Shown here: piece after piece, positions 27,321 to 35,871 of the stretch
How positions within the stretch are numbered: position 1 is the stretch's first letter
Layout of the letters: each line of letters begins with the position of its first letter
NCBI GenBank assembly: GCA_963839535.1
Contig: CAWIVF010000006.1
Location: 1-64,000, forward strand
DNA: 64,000 nucleotides
DNA from: RHKX01 sp963839535
GTDB taxonomy: Bacteria > Actinomycetota > Thermoleophilia > Solirubrobacterales > 70-9
Direction of reading: 5' to 3'
The notes under the pieces: generated by a model
Told to the model about the DNA's origin: nothing
What the model saw: only the letters and a program-made list of their open reading frames with translations
Database searches by the model: none
Translations under genes and position numbers: made by a program

Positions 27321-27350
27321 CACCTGGCCAGCAAGGCAAGCTGGCAGGTG
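27321..27350. promoter_or_regulatory. inverted repeat CACCTGgCCAGC / GCTGGCAGGTG upstream of luxR-type gene
   Basis: Eleven paired bases with one bulged G and a 7-base loop. It shares the 9-mer CTGGCAGGT with the XRE operators at 14563-14660, and a further ACCTGCCA lies at 27400-27407. It may be an operator for the gene at 27448, or a chance GC palindrome. Confidence 0.25.
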
Positions 27351-27447
27351 ACCGCCGTGCTGGCCACGGGAATGCCTTGCCGCCACCGGGGAAAAGGCTA
27401 CCTGCCACGAATGATCCGCCAGTCCGTAGTTTTCGGAGCGGAGCAAA

Positions 27448-29115
27448 ATGGGCCAGTCCGGCGCCGGTGATCCGGCCGAGGGTCGCTCGGACGGCCCCGA
27501 TTGCCTCGAACGCGGTCGCGAGCACTACGAGCGGCGGGAATGGGCCGACGCCTTTCAGGTGTTGTCGCGCGCCGATGAGGCCGCCGATCTGGCGCCAGGC
27601 GATCTCGAGCTGCTGGCGATGTCGGCGTATCTGGTCGGCCGGGACGACGACTACCTGCGGACCCTCGAACGCGCCCACCAGGCTCACCTGGACCGCCACG
27701 AGCGCCACCGCGCCGTCCGCTGTGCGTTCTGGCTCGGCTTCCAGCTGTTCCTCCGTGGAGAGGTGGGCCGCGCGACCGGCTGGTTCGCCCGCGGCCAGCG
27801 ACTGCTGGAGGGCGAGAATGAGTGCGCCGAGCAAGGCTACATGCTCGTCCCCGTGGCGGACGAACACATCGCCGCCGGCGAGTGGGAGGCTGCCTACGAA
27901 TGCGCGGCGCGGGCCGCCGATATCGGCGAGCGCTGCGGCGACGCCGACCTGGTCGCCTGCACCCGTTACCAGCAGGGCCTGATACGCTGTCGAACAGGGG
28001 CGGGTCCAGGAGGGGCTGGCGCTGCTGGACGAGGTCATGGTCGCGGTGACCGCCGGGGAGCTGTCGTTGATGATGACCGGCCTGATGTACTGCGCGTCAT
28101 CCAGGCCTGCATGACGGTTTACGCGATCGGCCGTGCACGCGAGTGGACCGCCGCCCTGGCGCGCTGGTGCGAGCCCGACCTCGCCCCGTTCACCGGGGTC
28201 TGCCGCGTGCATCGCGCCGAGATCCGGTTGCTGCACGGCGACTGGCATGGCGCGATCGAGGAGGCGCACCGTGCCCGCGAACGCGCCAAGGGAACCTCGA
28301 GGAGAACGGTGGCCGCGGCATTCTACCAGCAGGCCGAGGTGCACCGCCTGAGGGGCGAGTTCGCGGCGGCCGAGCGGGCGTACCGGAGCGCGAGCCGCGG
28401 CGGGTTCGACCCGCAGCCCGGGCTGGCCCTGCTGCGGCTGGCGGAAGGAAGCGTCGACGCCGCCGCCGCGGCGATCGGCCGTGCCCTCGGCGCCACCACC
28501 GGCAGCCTCGGGCGCGCGCGGCTGCTGCCGGCCTGCGTCGAGATCATGCTGGCGGCCGGCGAGCCGCAGGGCGCAGAGGGTGCCTGCGGCGAGCTGGAAG
28601 CGACGGCGCGGAGCTTCGACACCGACGCGCTGGTGGCGATGGCGGCGCAGGCGCGCGGGGCGATCCAGCTCGCCAACGGCGCGGCCGAGGCGGCGCTGTG
28701 CTCGCTGCGCAGCGCGTTCGATCTCTTGCAGCGGGCCGAGGCTCCGTACCACGCGGCGCGGGCGCGCGAGCTCGCCGGGTCGGCCTGCCGGAGCCTCGGC
28801 GACGAAGAGGGCGCGGCGCTGGAGTTGGAGGCCGCCGCGACGGCCTACCGTAAGCTCGGCGCCGCGCCCGATCTCGCCCGGCTCGCAATGCACGGGACGG
28901 GCGCCGCTCCGAATCGCCGCCATGGCCTGACGCAATCGCGAGTTGCAGGTGCTGAGGCTGGTCGCCGCCGGAGGCACCAACAAGGCCATCGCCGCCGAGC
29001 TCTTCCTGAGCGAACGGACGATCGAGCGGCACCTCAGCAACATCTTCACCAAGCTCGATCTTTCCACGCGCGCGGGCGCCACCGCCTGGGCCTACGAGCA
29101 CCGCCTGATCTGAGC
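27448..29115 (+). CDS. LuxR-type regulator with N-terminal TPR-like domain (frameshifted)
   Basis: A regulator of about 555 residues. Most of it is helical repeats (LERGREHYERREWADAFQVL, AFWLGFQLFLRGEVGRATGW, AEIRLLHGDWHGAIEEAHRA, QAEVHRLRGEFAAAERAYRS). The C-terminus, read after a shift near 28935, is a LuxR/FixJ helix-turn-helix: RELQVLRLVAAGGTNKAIAA, ELFLSERTIERHLSNIFTKL. Further shifts near 27990 and 28095 compensate each other, with GRVQEGLALLDEVMVAVTAG readable between. There is no AAA ATPase domain. It probably controls the downstream ester cyclase, oxidoreductase and cupin genes, judged by position only. Confidence 0.85.
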
Positions 29116-29242
29116 GTCCGCCGTCCGACATGGGTGGAATCACCCATGCCGCCGCTCCGGCAAATTGGGTGGTTCCTCCGAAGCGCCGCGGCGGCCGCGC
29201 GGCGTATTCTCGGCGGGCGCGATCCAGCGACGGAGGAGACCC

Positions 29243-29656
29243 ATGTCCGAGCAGAACAAGGCGCAGGTACGGCGCGTCTTCGAGGAAGTCTACAACCGGG
29301 GAGATCTCGCCGTCATCGACGAGGTGGCGGCCAGCGACCTGATCATCCACGCCTCGTCCCAGGATATCCACGGGCGCGAGGGGGCCAAGCAATACGTCGC
29401 CGCGTTGCGGGCGGGGTTCCCGGACCTCCACTTCACCGTCGAGGACCAGATCGCCGAAGGCGACATGGTGGTGACCCGCTGGACCGCCCGCGGGACTCAC
29501 GCCGGCGAGTTCCAGGGCATCCGCCCGACCGGCAGGGCGATCCGCCTCGCGGGATCCGACATCGACCGCATCATCGACGGCAGGACCGTGGAATGCTGGG
29601 CGCATGTGGACGAGCTCGGGTTGATGCAGCAGCTCGGCGTGGTCGCGGCGGCGTGA
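29243..29656 (+). CDS. SnoaL-like ester cyclase family protein
   Basis: A 137-residue cone-shaped alpha+beta protein of the SnoaL/NTF2-like superfamily. It begins MSEQNKAQVRRVFEEVYNRG and contains FPDLHFTVEDQIAEGDMVVT and WTARGTHAGEFQGIRPTGRA, typical of the ester cyclase group. Members catalyse or bind in polyketide-like and small-molecule reactions, and most are uncharacterised. The start has a GGAGGA site 8 bases upstream. Followed by an oxidoreductase and cupin on the same strand. Confidence 0.85.
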   Translation: MSEQNKAQVRRVFEEVYNRGDLAVIDEVAASDLIIHASSQDIHGREGAKQYVAALRAGFPDLHFTVEDQIAEGDMVVTRWTARGTHAGEFQGIRPTGRAIRLAGSDIDRIIDGRTVECWAHVDELGLMQQLGVVAAA

Positions 29657-29727
29657 TTACATTGTTCGCGGCAATTCTCACCAGCCCCCCCCCTGCCACC
29701 GCTCGAGGACCTGACGATGCTGCGCGG

Positions 29728-29780
29728 CGCGTGCCGTTCCCCCTTTCCTCCCTCTCCTTCCCTCCCTCCCCCCCGCCCCC
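29728..29780 (+). other. polypyrimidine tract
   Basis: About 50 bases almost wholly C and T on the plus strand, broken only by single G residues at the ends, between the ester cyclase and oxidoreductase genes. Such tracts can form triplex structures and are prone to sequencing slippage. Confidence 0.5.
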
Positions 29781-29808
29781 CGCCGGCACGAGCCTGAAGG
29801 AGGGCGCG

Positions 29809-31042
29809 ATGACCCAGGCATTCGACGTGATCGTCGTGGGCGCGCGATGCGCCGGTTCGCCGACGGCCATGCTTCTGGCCCGGGCGGGGCATCGGGTCCT
29901 GTTGGTCGACCACGCCTCCTTTCCGAGCGACACGGTGTCCACCCACATCCTGCATCCCCTCGGCGTCCGAGCGCTGTCCGGATGGGGCCTTCTCGACCGC
30001 CTGACGGCGACCGGGTGCCCGCCGATCCACACCTACGCCTTCGACTTCGGTCCCTTCACGCTCGCGGGCGCGCCGGGCACGAGCGAGGCCCCGCTCGCCT
30101 ACTGCCCGCGGCGGACCATTCTCGACAAACTGCTCGTCGACGCGGCCGCCGAAGCCGGTGCGGAGGTCCGCGAAGGCTTCGGCGTCGAGGAGGTCCTGAT
30201 CGAGGACGGGCGCGCGGTCGGCATGAGGGCCGCTCGAAGCATGGCGGGTCCGTCGTCGAACGCGCGAAAATCGTCGTCGGCGCCGATGGCAGGCACTCGG
30301 TCGTGGCCAAGGCAGTTCGGCCCGAGCAGTATGACGAGAAACCTCCCTTGCTCGCGGCGTACTACACCTATTGGAGCGGGCTGCCGATGGACGGGCGGCT
30401 GGAAATCTATACCCGCGACTACCGCGCATTCGCGGCCGTTCCAACCCATGACGATCTGACAATGGTCATCGCCGGATGGCCTTACGCGGAATTCGCCGCG
30501 AACAGGACGGACGTCGAAGGAAACTACCTGAAGACGATCGACCTGGTACCGGCCTTCGCCGATCGCCTGCGCGGGGCCAGACGGGAGGCGCGCTTCGCCG
30601 GCGCGGCCGTGCCCAACTACTTCCGCAAGCCTTACGGCCCGGGTTGGGCGCTCGTGGGCGACGCCGGCTACAACAAGGACTTCATCACCGCGCAGGGCAT
30701 CCTCGACGCCTTCCGCGACGCCGAGCTCTGCGCCACCGCGATCGACGCGTCCCTCTCGGGAAAGCGTCCGTTCGAGGAGGCGATGAGCGAATACCAGCGC
30801 ACCCGGGACGGACGGGTGAAGGCGATGTACGAGTTCACCTGCGAGCTGGCGACGCTGGAGCCGCCCCCGCCGGAGTTGCAGCAGCTCCTGGCGCGGCGCA
30901 CGGCAACCGTGACGCCATGGACGGGTTCGCGCGGATGAACGCCGGGACCATCTCGCCGGCCGAGTTCTTCGCGCCGGAAAATGTCGACGCGATCCTGGCC
31001 GCCGCGCCGCCGGTGCACGCCAGTGCTGGCCAAAGAGCATGA
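29809..31042 (+). CDS. FAD-dependent oxidoreductase, geranylgeranyl reductase/PHBH-like (frameshifted)
   Basis: A flavoprotein monooxygenase-type enzyme of about 410 residues. The Rossmann motif FDVIVVGARCAGSPTAMLLA is at the N-terminus, the DG motif is KIVVGADGRHSVVAKAV, and the GD motif is ALVGDAGYNKDFITAQGILD with AFRDAELCATAI, typical of the group. Single-base shifts near 30228 and 30893 interrupt it; the tail is NRDAMDGFARMNAGTISPAE. It ends overlapping the cupin gene start (ATGA). Substrate unknown; the ester cyclase and cupin neighbours suggest a small-molecule pathway. Confidence 0.82.
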
Positions 31043-31435
31043 GGAGATCACTCATGCATAGCGCGATGAAGAACTTGCCGATCGTGGAGGACTACGGAGG
31101 CGGCTTCTGCAGTCGCCTGGTCGAATGGGGCGGGATGATCGTCTCCTATGAAACCTTCCCCAAGGGTGTCGATGCGACGCCGCTTGTTCAAGGGACTGCC
31201 GGAAGACATGTGCCAGTCACCCCACTGGGGCCACATCCTGAAGGGTCGCGTGCGCATCAAGCGCAAGGACGGCGACTTCGTGCTGAGGACCGGAGACGTC
31301 TACTACCTCGAGCCCGGACATGTGCCGGTCTTCGAGGAGGACACCGAGATCCTCGAGTTCAGTCCAAGGAAGGAATACCAGCAGACGATTGACGTCGTCG
31401 CCAGGAACATGGCCGCGGAGCAATCCGCCAGATGA
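31039..31435 (+). CDS. small cupin-fold protein (frameshifted)
   Basis: About 130 residues. It starts at the ATG overlapping the previous stop or at 31054 (MHSAMKNLPIVEDYGGGFCS), reads to SYETFPKGVDATPL, and after a shift near 31183 continues FKGLPEDMCQSPHWGHILKG with RVRIKRKDGDFVLRTGDVYY and EPGHVPVFEEDTEILEFSPR. The pattern H-W-G-H...G-D-x-Y-x-x-E-P-G-H is cupin-like with possible metal His residues. It is translationally coupled to the oxidoreductase. Function unknown. Confidence 0.75.
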
Positions 31436-31646
31436 GCTGAGTGCGCGCCGGCAACCACCCCGCCGGTGTGGCGAAACAGCGGCCTGCTGGTTCGGGTGTC
31501 CGAGCCCGTGACGCCGCAGCGGAGTGAGACCGGCGGAAGCGGGCGCATCGCCTTGCGGGGTTACAGGCCCGCCACCGCCATCCACCAGGCGTGCCGACTG
31601 AAGCTTTGAGCGGCCCCCTGCCATTGACCCAGAAGGAGTAACAGAA

Positions 31647-32320
31647 ATGGCAATCTTCGACGGAGACGGCAGAGACAATACGATCTTCGGAACCGATCAG
31701 GCCGACACGATCAACGGCAAGGGAGGCAACGACTCCCTGATCGGCGACGCGGGCGACGACCGCGTGCGCGGCGGGCAGGGCAACGACACGGTGGCCGGCA
31801 GCCTCGGCGACGATCACCTGATCGGCGACGCCGGCGACGACGACCTGTTCGGCGGTGCGCTCGACCTGCCCGGGCCCGGCGACGACGACCTCCTGGACGG
31901 AGGCGCCGGCAACGATCGCCTCTTCGGCGAGGCAGGCCGCGATCGCATGTTGGGCGGCACCGGCGACGACGAGCTGGCGGGCGGGAAGGAGGTCGACATC
32001 ATGACCGGGGGTGCCGGCGCCGATGTCTACGAGTACCGCGGCAAGATCGCGTTCTTCCCGAAGTACGAGACCGGGGTCGGTACCGGCAACCGGGACAAGA
32101 TCACCGACTTCGATGCCGCGGCGGGCGACAGGTTCGACTTCGTCTCGACGCCGCTCGTCGACGAGTTCGTCGGCGACGGCCCGGTCGGCGAGGGCGAGGT
32201 CGGCTTCTTCGAGACCGCGACCCGCACCATCATCGTCGGCAACGACGACGCGGACCCGACCGCGGAGTTCGAGATCGAGCTCGTAGGCACCGATCTCGGC
32301 CTGACCGCGGATAACTTCAC
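31647..32320 (+). CDS. RTX-type calcium-binding repeat protein, 3' end possibly lost
   Basis: An acidic protein of about 225 residues without signal peptide. Residues about 5-120 carry glycine/aspartate nonapeptides (GKGGNDSLIGDAGDD, GGQGNDTVAGSLGDD, GGAGNDRLFGEAG) that fold as a calcium beta-roll, followed by ITDFDAAAGDRFDFVSTPL, typical of RTX C-termini. Such proteins usually leave by a type I secretion system; none is encoded nearby. The frame reaches LGLTADNFTGL and then runs into sequence antisense to tdh at about 32320, stopping at 32393, so its true end has been replaced. Confidence 0.8.
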
Positions 32321-33250
32321 CGGGCTCACGTCCAGGCCCGACTGGATCAGGCTCGCCATCTTGTACCAGGTCTCGAACATCTCGCGGCCGTAGATGCCCT
32401 TGATGGTCAGCCCCTTGAAGATGATCGGGTTCCAGTCGAGCGGCATCGCGGCGGGCGGAATGCCGAGCATGGCGATCTTGCCGCCGTTGTTGATGACCTC
32501 GAGCATCGAGTAGATCGCGGCCTTCGCGCCCGACATCTCGAGCACCACGTCGAAGCCTTCCACCATGCCGATCTCGGCCATGACCTCCTCGAGCTTCTGC
32601 TTCGCGACGTTGACCGTGCGCGTCGCGCCCATCGTCGCGGCCAGGTCCAGCCGGTAGTCGTTGATGTCGGTCACGACCACGTGGCGCGCGCCGACGTGGC
32701 GCACGATCGCCGCGGCCATGATGCCGATCGGTCCGGCGCCGGTGATCAGCACGTCCTCGCCGATGACGTCGAAGGAGAGCGCCGTGTGCACGGCATTGCC
32801 CAGCGGGTCGAAGATCGACGCCAGGTCGTCGGAGATGTCGTCCGGCAACTTGAACACGTTGAACGCCGGCAGGCAGAGATACTCGGCGAACGACCCCTGG
32901 CGGTTGACGCCCACCCCCACGGTGTTGCGGCACAGGTGCCGCCGGCCGGCACGGCAGTTGCGGCAATGGCCGCAGGTGATGTGGCCCTCGCCGGAGACCC
33001 GGTCGCCCACCTTCAGGCCGCGCACCTCCGAGCCGACCTCGACGATCTCGCCCGCATACTCGTGTCCGACCACCATCGGAACCGGGATGGTCGACGCCGC
33101 CCAGGCGTCCCAGTTGTAGATATGGATGTCGGTGCCGCAGATCGACGAGCGCCTGATCCTGATGAGCACGTCGTTGGGGCCGACCTTCGGCACCTCGACC
33201 GAGGTCTGCCAGATGCCCTTCCCGGCCTCGAGCTTCGAAAGCGCCTTCAT
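32318..33250 (-). CDS. tdh: L-threonine 3-dehydrogenase, C-terminus truncated
   Basis: Oxidises threonine to 2-amino-3-ketobutyrate with NAD. Zinc-site motifs are CGTDIHIYNWD, GHEYAGEIVEVGSEV and the structural CGHCRNCRAGRRHLC; the nucleotide fold is VLITGAGPIGIMAAAIVRHV. The start is the ATG at 33250 (MKALSKLEAGKGIWQTSVEV), just after the kbl stop. The protein follows the family to MFETWYKMASLIQSGLDVSPV and then loses homology at about 32318; the expected last 35 or so residues (ITHRF...GKVV) are missing and the frame continues antisense to the RTX gene. It forms the threonine degradation pair with Kbl. Confidence 0.9.
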
Positions 33251-33252
33251 CG

Positions 33253-34449
33253 TCAACCTCCGATGACCCCGAGCTCGCGACCGACCCGCCCGAAGGCGGC
33301 GACCGCGGCATCGATCTGTTCGGTCGTGTGCGCGGCGCTGATCTGCGTGCGGATGCGCGCCTTGCCCATCGGGACCACCGGATAGGAGAAGCCGATCACG
33401 TAGATGCCCTCCTCCAGCAGCCGGTCGGCGAACTCCGCGGCGAGCCGCGCCTCGCCGAGCATCACCGGAATGATCGCATGATCGGCCCCGGCCAGCTCGA
33501 ACCCGGCCGCCGCCATCCGCTCGCGGAACTGCGCGACGTTCTTCCAGAGCCGCTCGCGCAGGGCGTGGCCCTGCTCGACCTTGTCGATCGCCGTCAGCGT
33601 CGCCCCGACGATGGCCGGCGCCAGCGAATTCGAGAACAGGTAGGGGCGCGAGCGCTGGCGCAGCCAGTCGACGATCGGCCCGCGCGCCGCCGTGACCCCG
33701 CCGGAGGCGCCGCCGAGCGCCTTGCCGAAGGTGGTGGTGACGATGTCGACCCGCTCCACCACGTTGTGATACTCGTGCGTGCCGCGGCCGTTCGCGCCCA
33801 TGAAGCCGGAGGCATGGGAATCGTCCACCATGACCATGGCGCCGTAGCGGTCGGCCAGGTCGCAGATGCCCGGCAGGTCGGCGATCACGCCATCCATGGA
33901 AAACACGCCATCGGTCGCGATCAGCTTGAACCGCGCGCCCGCCGCGTCGGCGGCCTCGAGCTGGGCCTCGAGGTCGGCCATGTCGTTGTTGGCATAGCGA
34001 TAGCGCTTCGCCTTGCAGAGGCGGACCCCGTCGATGATCGACGCGTGATTGAGCGCGTCCGAGATCACCGCGTCCTCGGGCCCGAGCAGGGTTTCGAACA
34101 GGCCGGCGTTCGCGTCGAAACAGGACGAGTACAGGATGGCCTCGTCCATGCCCAGAAACTCGGCCAGCCGCTTCTCCAGCTTGTGATGCATGCTGTTGGT
34201 GCCGCAGATGAAGCGGACCGACGCCATGCCGAAACCATCCTCGCCCAGGCTTTCCCGGGCTGCCGCGATCAGATCGGCATCGTCGGCCAACCCGAGATAG
34301 TTGTTGGCGCAGAAGTTGAGGACGTCGCCCTGCGCGACCTTGATGGCGGAACCCTGCGGCGAACGCAGCTCGCGTTCGTGCTTGTAAAGCCCTTCCTTGT
34401 GCAGCGTTTTCAGCTCTTGGTCGAGATGGCCCCTGAATTCATTCAGCAT
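33253..34449 (-). CDS. kbl: glycine C-acetyltransferase (2-amino-3-ketobutyrate CoA ligase)
   Basis: PLP enzyme converting 2-amino-3-ketobutyrate and CoA to glycine and acetyl-CoA. About 398 residues from the ATG at 34449 (MLNEFRGHLDQELKTLHKEG); an in-frame start at 34467 is less likely. Motifs: NFCANNYLGLADDADLIAAA, DAVISDALNHASIIDGVRLC, the Asp/His pair MVMVDDSHASGFMGANGRG, and the PLP lysine in TTTFGKALGGASGG. The operon order kbl-tdh is the common one. The gene is intact. Confidence 0.95.
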   Translation of the reverse strand: MLNEFRGHLDQELKTLHKEGLYKHERELRSPQGSAIKVAQGDVLNFCANNYLGLADDADLIAAARESLGEDGFGMASVRFICGTNSMHHKLEKRLAEFLGMDEAILYSSCFDANAGLFETLLGPEDAVISDALNHASIIDGVRLCKAKRYRYANNDMADLEAQLEAADAAGARFKLIATDGVFSMDGVIADLPGICDLADRYGAMVMVDDSHASGFMGANGRGTHEYHNVVERVDIVTTTFGKALGGASGGVTAARGPIVDWLRQRSRPYLFSNSLAPAIVGATLTAIDKVEQGHALRERLWKNVAQFRERMAAAGFELAGADHAIIPVMLGEARLAAEFADRLLEEGIYVIGFSYPVVPMGKARIRTQISAAHTTEQIDAAVAAFGRVGRELGVIGG

Positions 34450-34589
34450 GTTTGAAACCCCAATCATTTCGCTACACGGTCGATCATGTCGGCCCGATCA
34501 AGTCTGCTTGATGGGGACATGCCACGTCGACGACGCTTCTCGGGCACGGAACATCATCGCTTTCCTGCAACGTTCCTCATTAGCATCTC

Positions 34590-34796
34590 AGAGGCGCACT
34601 CGAAAACTCTGTTAGCATAGCGGTACCTTGCGAGACGTCGGCTGAGAAGGCGGATGTGGGCGATGAAGACCCACGCTCCTGCGGAGGCGATGGATGTCTC
34701 CGACTCCTGGCCAAGCGGTGGCAGCGGCCGAGCCAAGCGAAGGTGCGCTCGACGACCCAGCGGCGCGGTAGAACGTCGAACCCGCTCGCCTTGTCC
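34590..34796 (-). pseudogene. IS5-type transposase, C-terminal remnant
   Basis: Minus-strand translation gives GFDVLPRRWVVERTFAWLGR CHRLA and, after a one-base shift, SETSIASAGAWVFIAHIRLL followed by SRRLAR. This is the conserved C-terminus of IS5-group DDE transposases, including the RWVVERTFAW motif with the catalytic Glu. The rest of the element is missing: at about 34796 it meets a recombinase fragment on the other strand. I could not confirm a terminal inverted repeat. Confidence 0.75.
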
Positions 34797-35185
34797 GAAA
34801 GGGCACGCAGCTCTACCGCTACTACGTCAGCCAGGAGGTGCTGAAGCGCGGGCCGGACCTATGCCCGGTCGGCCGGGTGCCGGCGGCGGAAATTGAGGCG
34901 GCGGTCATCGACCAGCTGCGCGGCATCTTGCGGCAGCCCGAGATCGTCGTTGGCAAGTGGCGCGCGGCGCGCGTGGAGCAGGGCACCGAGGACGAGGGGC
35001 GCGAGGCGCTGTTGCAGCTCGACCCGCTGTGGGACGAGCTTTTCCCGGCCGAGCAGGCGCGGATCGTGCAGCTGCTGGTCGAGCGGGTCGATGTGCGGAT
35101 GCACGGCGTCGAGGTCCGGCTGCGGCCGAACGGGGTCGCCGGGCTGGCGCGGGAAGTGGCGGGCAGCAGGAGGGCGGCGGCATGA
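34797..35185 (+). pseudogene. large serine recombinase, C-terminal remnant
   Basis: The frame reads KGTQLYRYYVSQEVLKRGPD, AAEIEAAVIDQLRGILRQPE and ALLQLDPLWDELFPAEQARI with VQLLVERVDVR, matching the C-terminal region of large serine recombinases (zinc-ribbon and helical part) used by integrative elements. The catalytic N-terminal domain is absent. It overlaps the start of the next small gene, as is usual for this recombinase group, so the 3' junction is original. Confidence 0.75.
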
Positions 35186-35570
35186 AGCGGGCGACCGTCT
35201 CAGCCGTCGGCGAGACGATCACCGTCCACGTCCCCTGACGTTCAGGAAGCGCGGCGGGCGGAAACTTGTCGTCACGCCGGACGGCGCAGAGTGGACACCA
35301 CGGCCGCGGGTCGGCAACGCTATGGTCGTCAAAGCGCTGGCGCCCGCGCGGGGGTTCCGGTGGCGGAAGGTGCTGGACGAGGGCGTGCACGCGACGATTG
35401 AGGATTTGGCCAAGGCGAAGGGCGTCGCGTCGTCGTACTTGAGCCGGGTCCTGCGGTTCACGCTGCTCGCGCCGGAGATCGTCGAGACAATCCTTGATGG
35501 GCGGCAGCCGGCGGCAACGACTGTTTCCGCCCCGCTCGCTGCCATCCCCACGACGCAAGCGGGGCCGCTC
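35182..35570 (+). pseudogene. recombinase-associated hypothetical protein (frameshifted, end unclear)
   Basis: Starts MKRATVSAVGETITVHVP at 35182, then after a shift near 35236 reads LTFRKRGGRKLVVTPDGAEW, FRWRKVLDEGVHATIEDLAK and GVASSYLSRVLRFTLLAPEI with VETILDGRQPA. The region IEDLAKAKGVASSYLSRVLR is a helix-turn-helix. Small proteins of this type commonly follow large serine recombinase genes in alphaproteobacteria. After about 35570 the frame stays open but has no family-like sequence. Confidence 0.65.
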
Positions 35571-35676
35571 TTGATGGAATTCTTGATGCCGGGCCGCTCC
35601 GCGCCCTCTCGCTCCCTTATGCAGCCGGTGGCACCTGTCCCTGCGCGGCGATCGCGCCGGAGACAGGAGAAGCCAC

Positions 35677-35760
35677 ATGCTCGATCTCGTGCTCATCGCC
35701 CTCGGCATCGGCAGCTTCGCGCTGCTGGCCGGCTACGCCGCCCTCTGCGGTCGCCTCTGA
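35677..35760 (+). CDS. 27-residue membrane peptide preceding kdpF
   Basis: Encodes MLDLVLIALGIGSFALLAGY plus AALCGRL, a single hydrophobic helix. It starts 8 bases after AGGAGA and ends 11 bases before kdpF. Very short membrane peptides are found at this position in other alphaproteobacterial kdp operons. It may assist assembly or stability of the Kdp complex, like KdpF, but this is inference. Confidence 0.65.
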   Translation: MLDLVLIALGIGSFALLAGYAALCGRL

Positions 35761-35771
35761 CGGAGGACGCC

Positions 35772-35861
35772 ATGAGCCTCGACCATACCCTCGCGGCCGC
35801 CGTCGCCGCCGGACTCCTCGTTTACCTCGGCTGGGCGCTCGTCCGGTCCGAGCGACTCTGA
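35772..35861 (+). CDS. kdpF: K+-transporting ATPase subunit KdpF
   Basis: A 29-residue single-helix peptide (MSLDHTLAAAVAAGLLVYLG plus WALVRSERL). KdpF stabilises the KdpABC complex and is always tiny. The pattern aliphatic helix then L-x-R-x-E-R and the position just before kdpA identify it. It starts 8 bases after GGAGG. Confidence 0.8.
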   Translation: MSLDHTLAAAVAAGLLVYLGWALVRSERL

Positions 35862-35871
35862 GGCCCCCACC

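Larger units (their letters stand above)
26996..27447. other. 450-base intergenic stretch before the LuxR-type regulator
   Basis: No supported gene. It begins with a GCGGCGC-GCGTAG-GCGCCGC hairpin (27028-27047) that could end the gspO transcript, and contains a second hairpin with CTGGCAGGT (27321-27350) before the regulator gene. Confidence 0.4.

Noticed and set aside
31647..32320. CRISPR-like short repeats
   Set aside because: The regular repeats here are codons for the RTX nonapeptides in a coding frame. No CRISPR array with unique spacers or cas genes was seen anywhere in the window.
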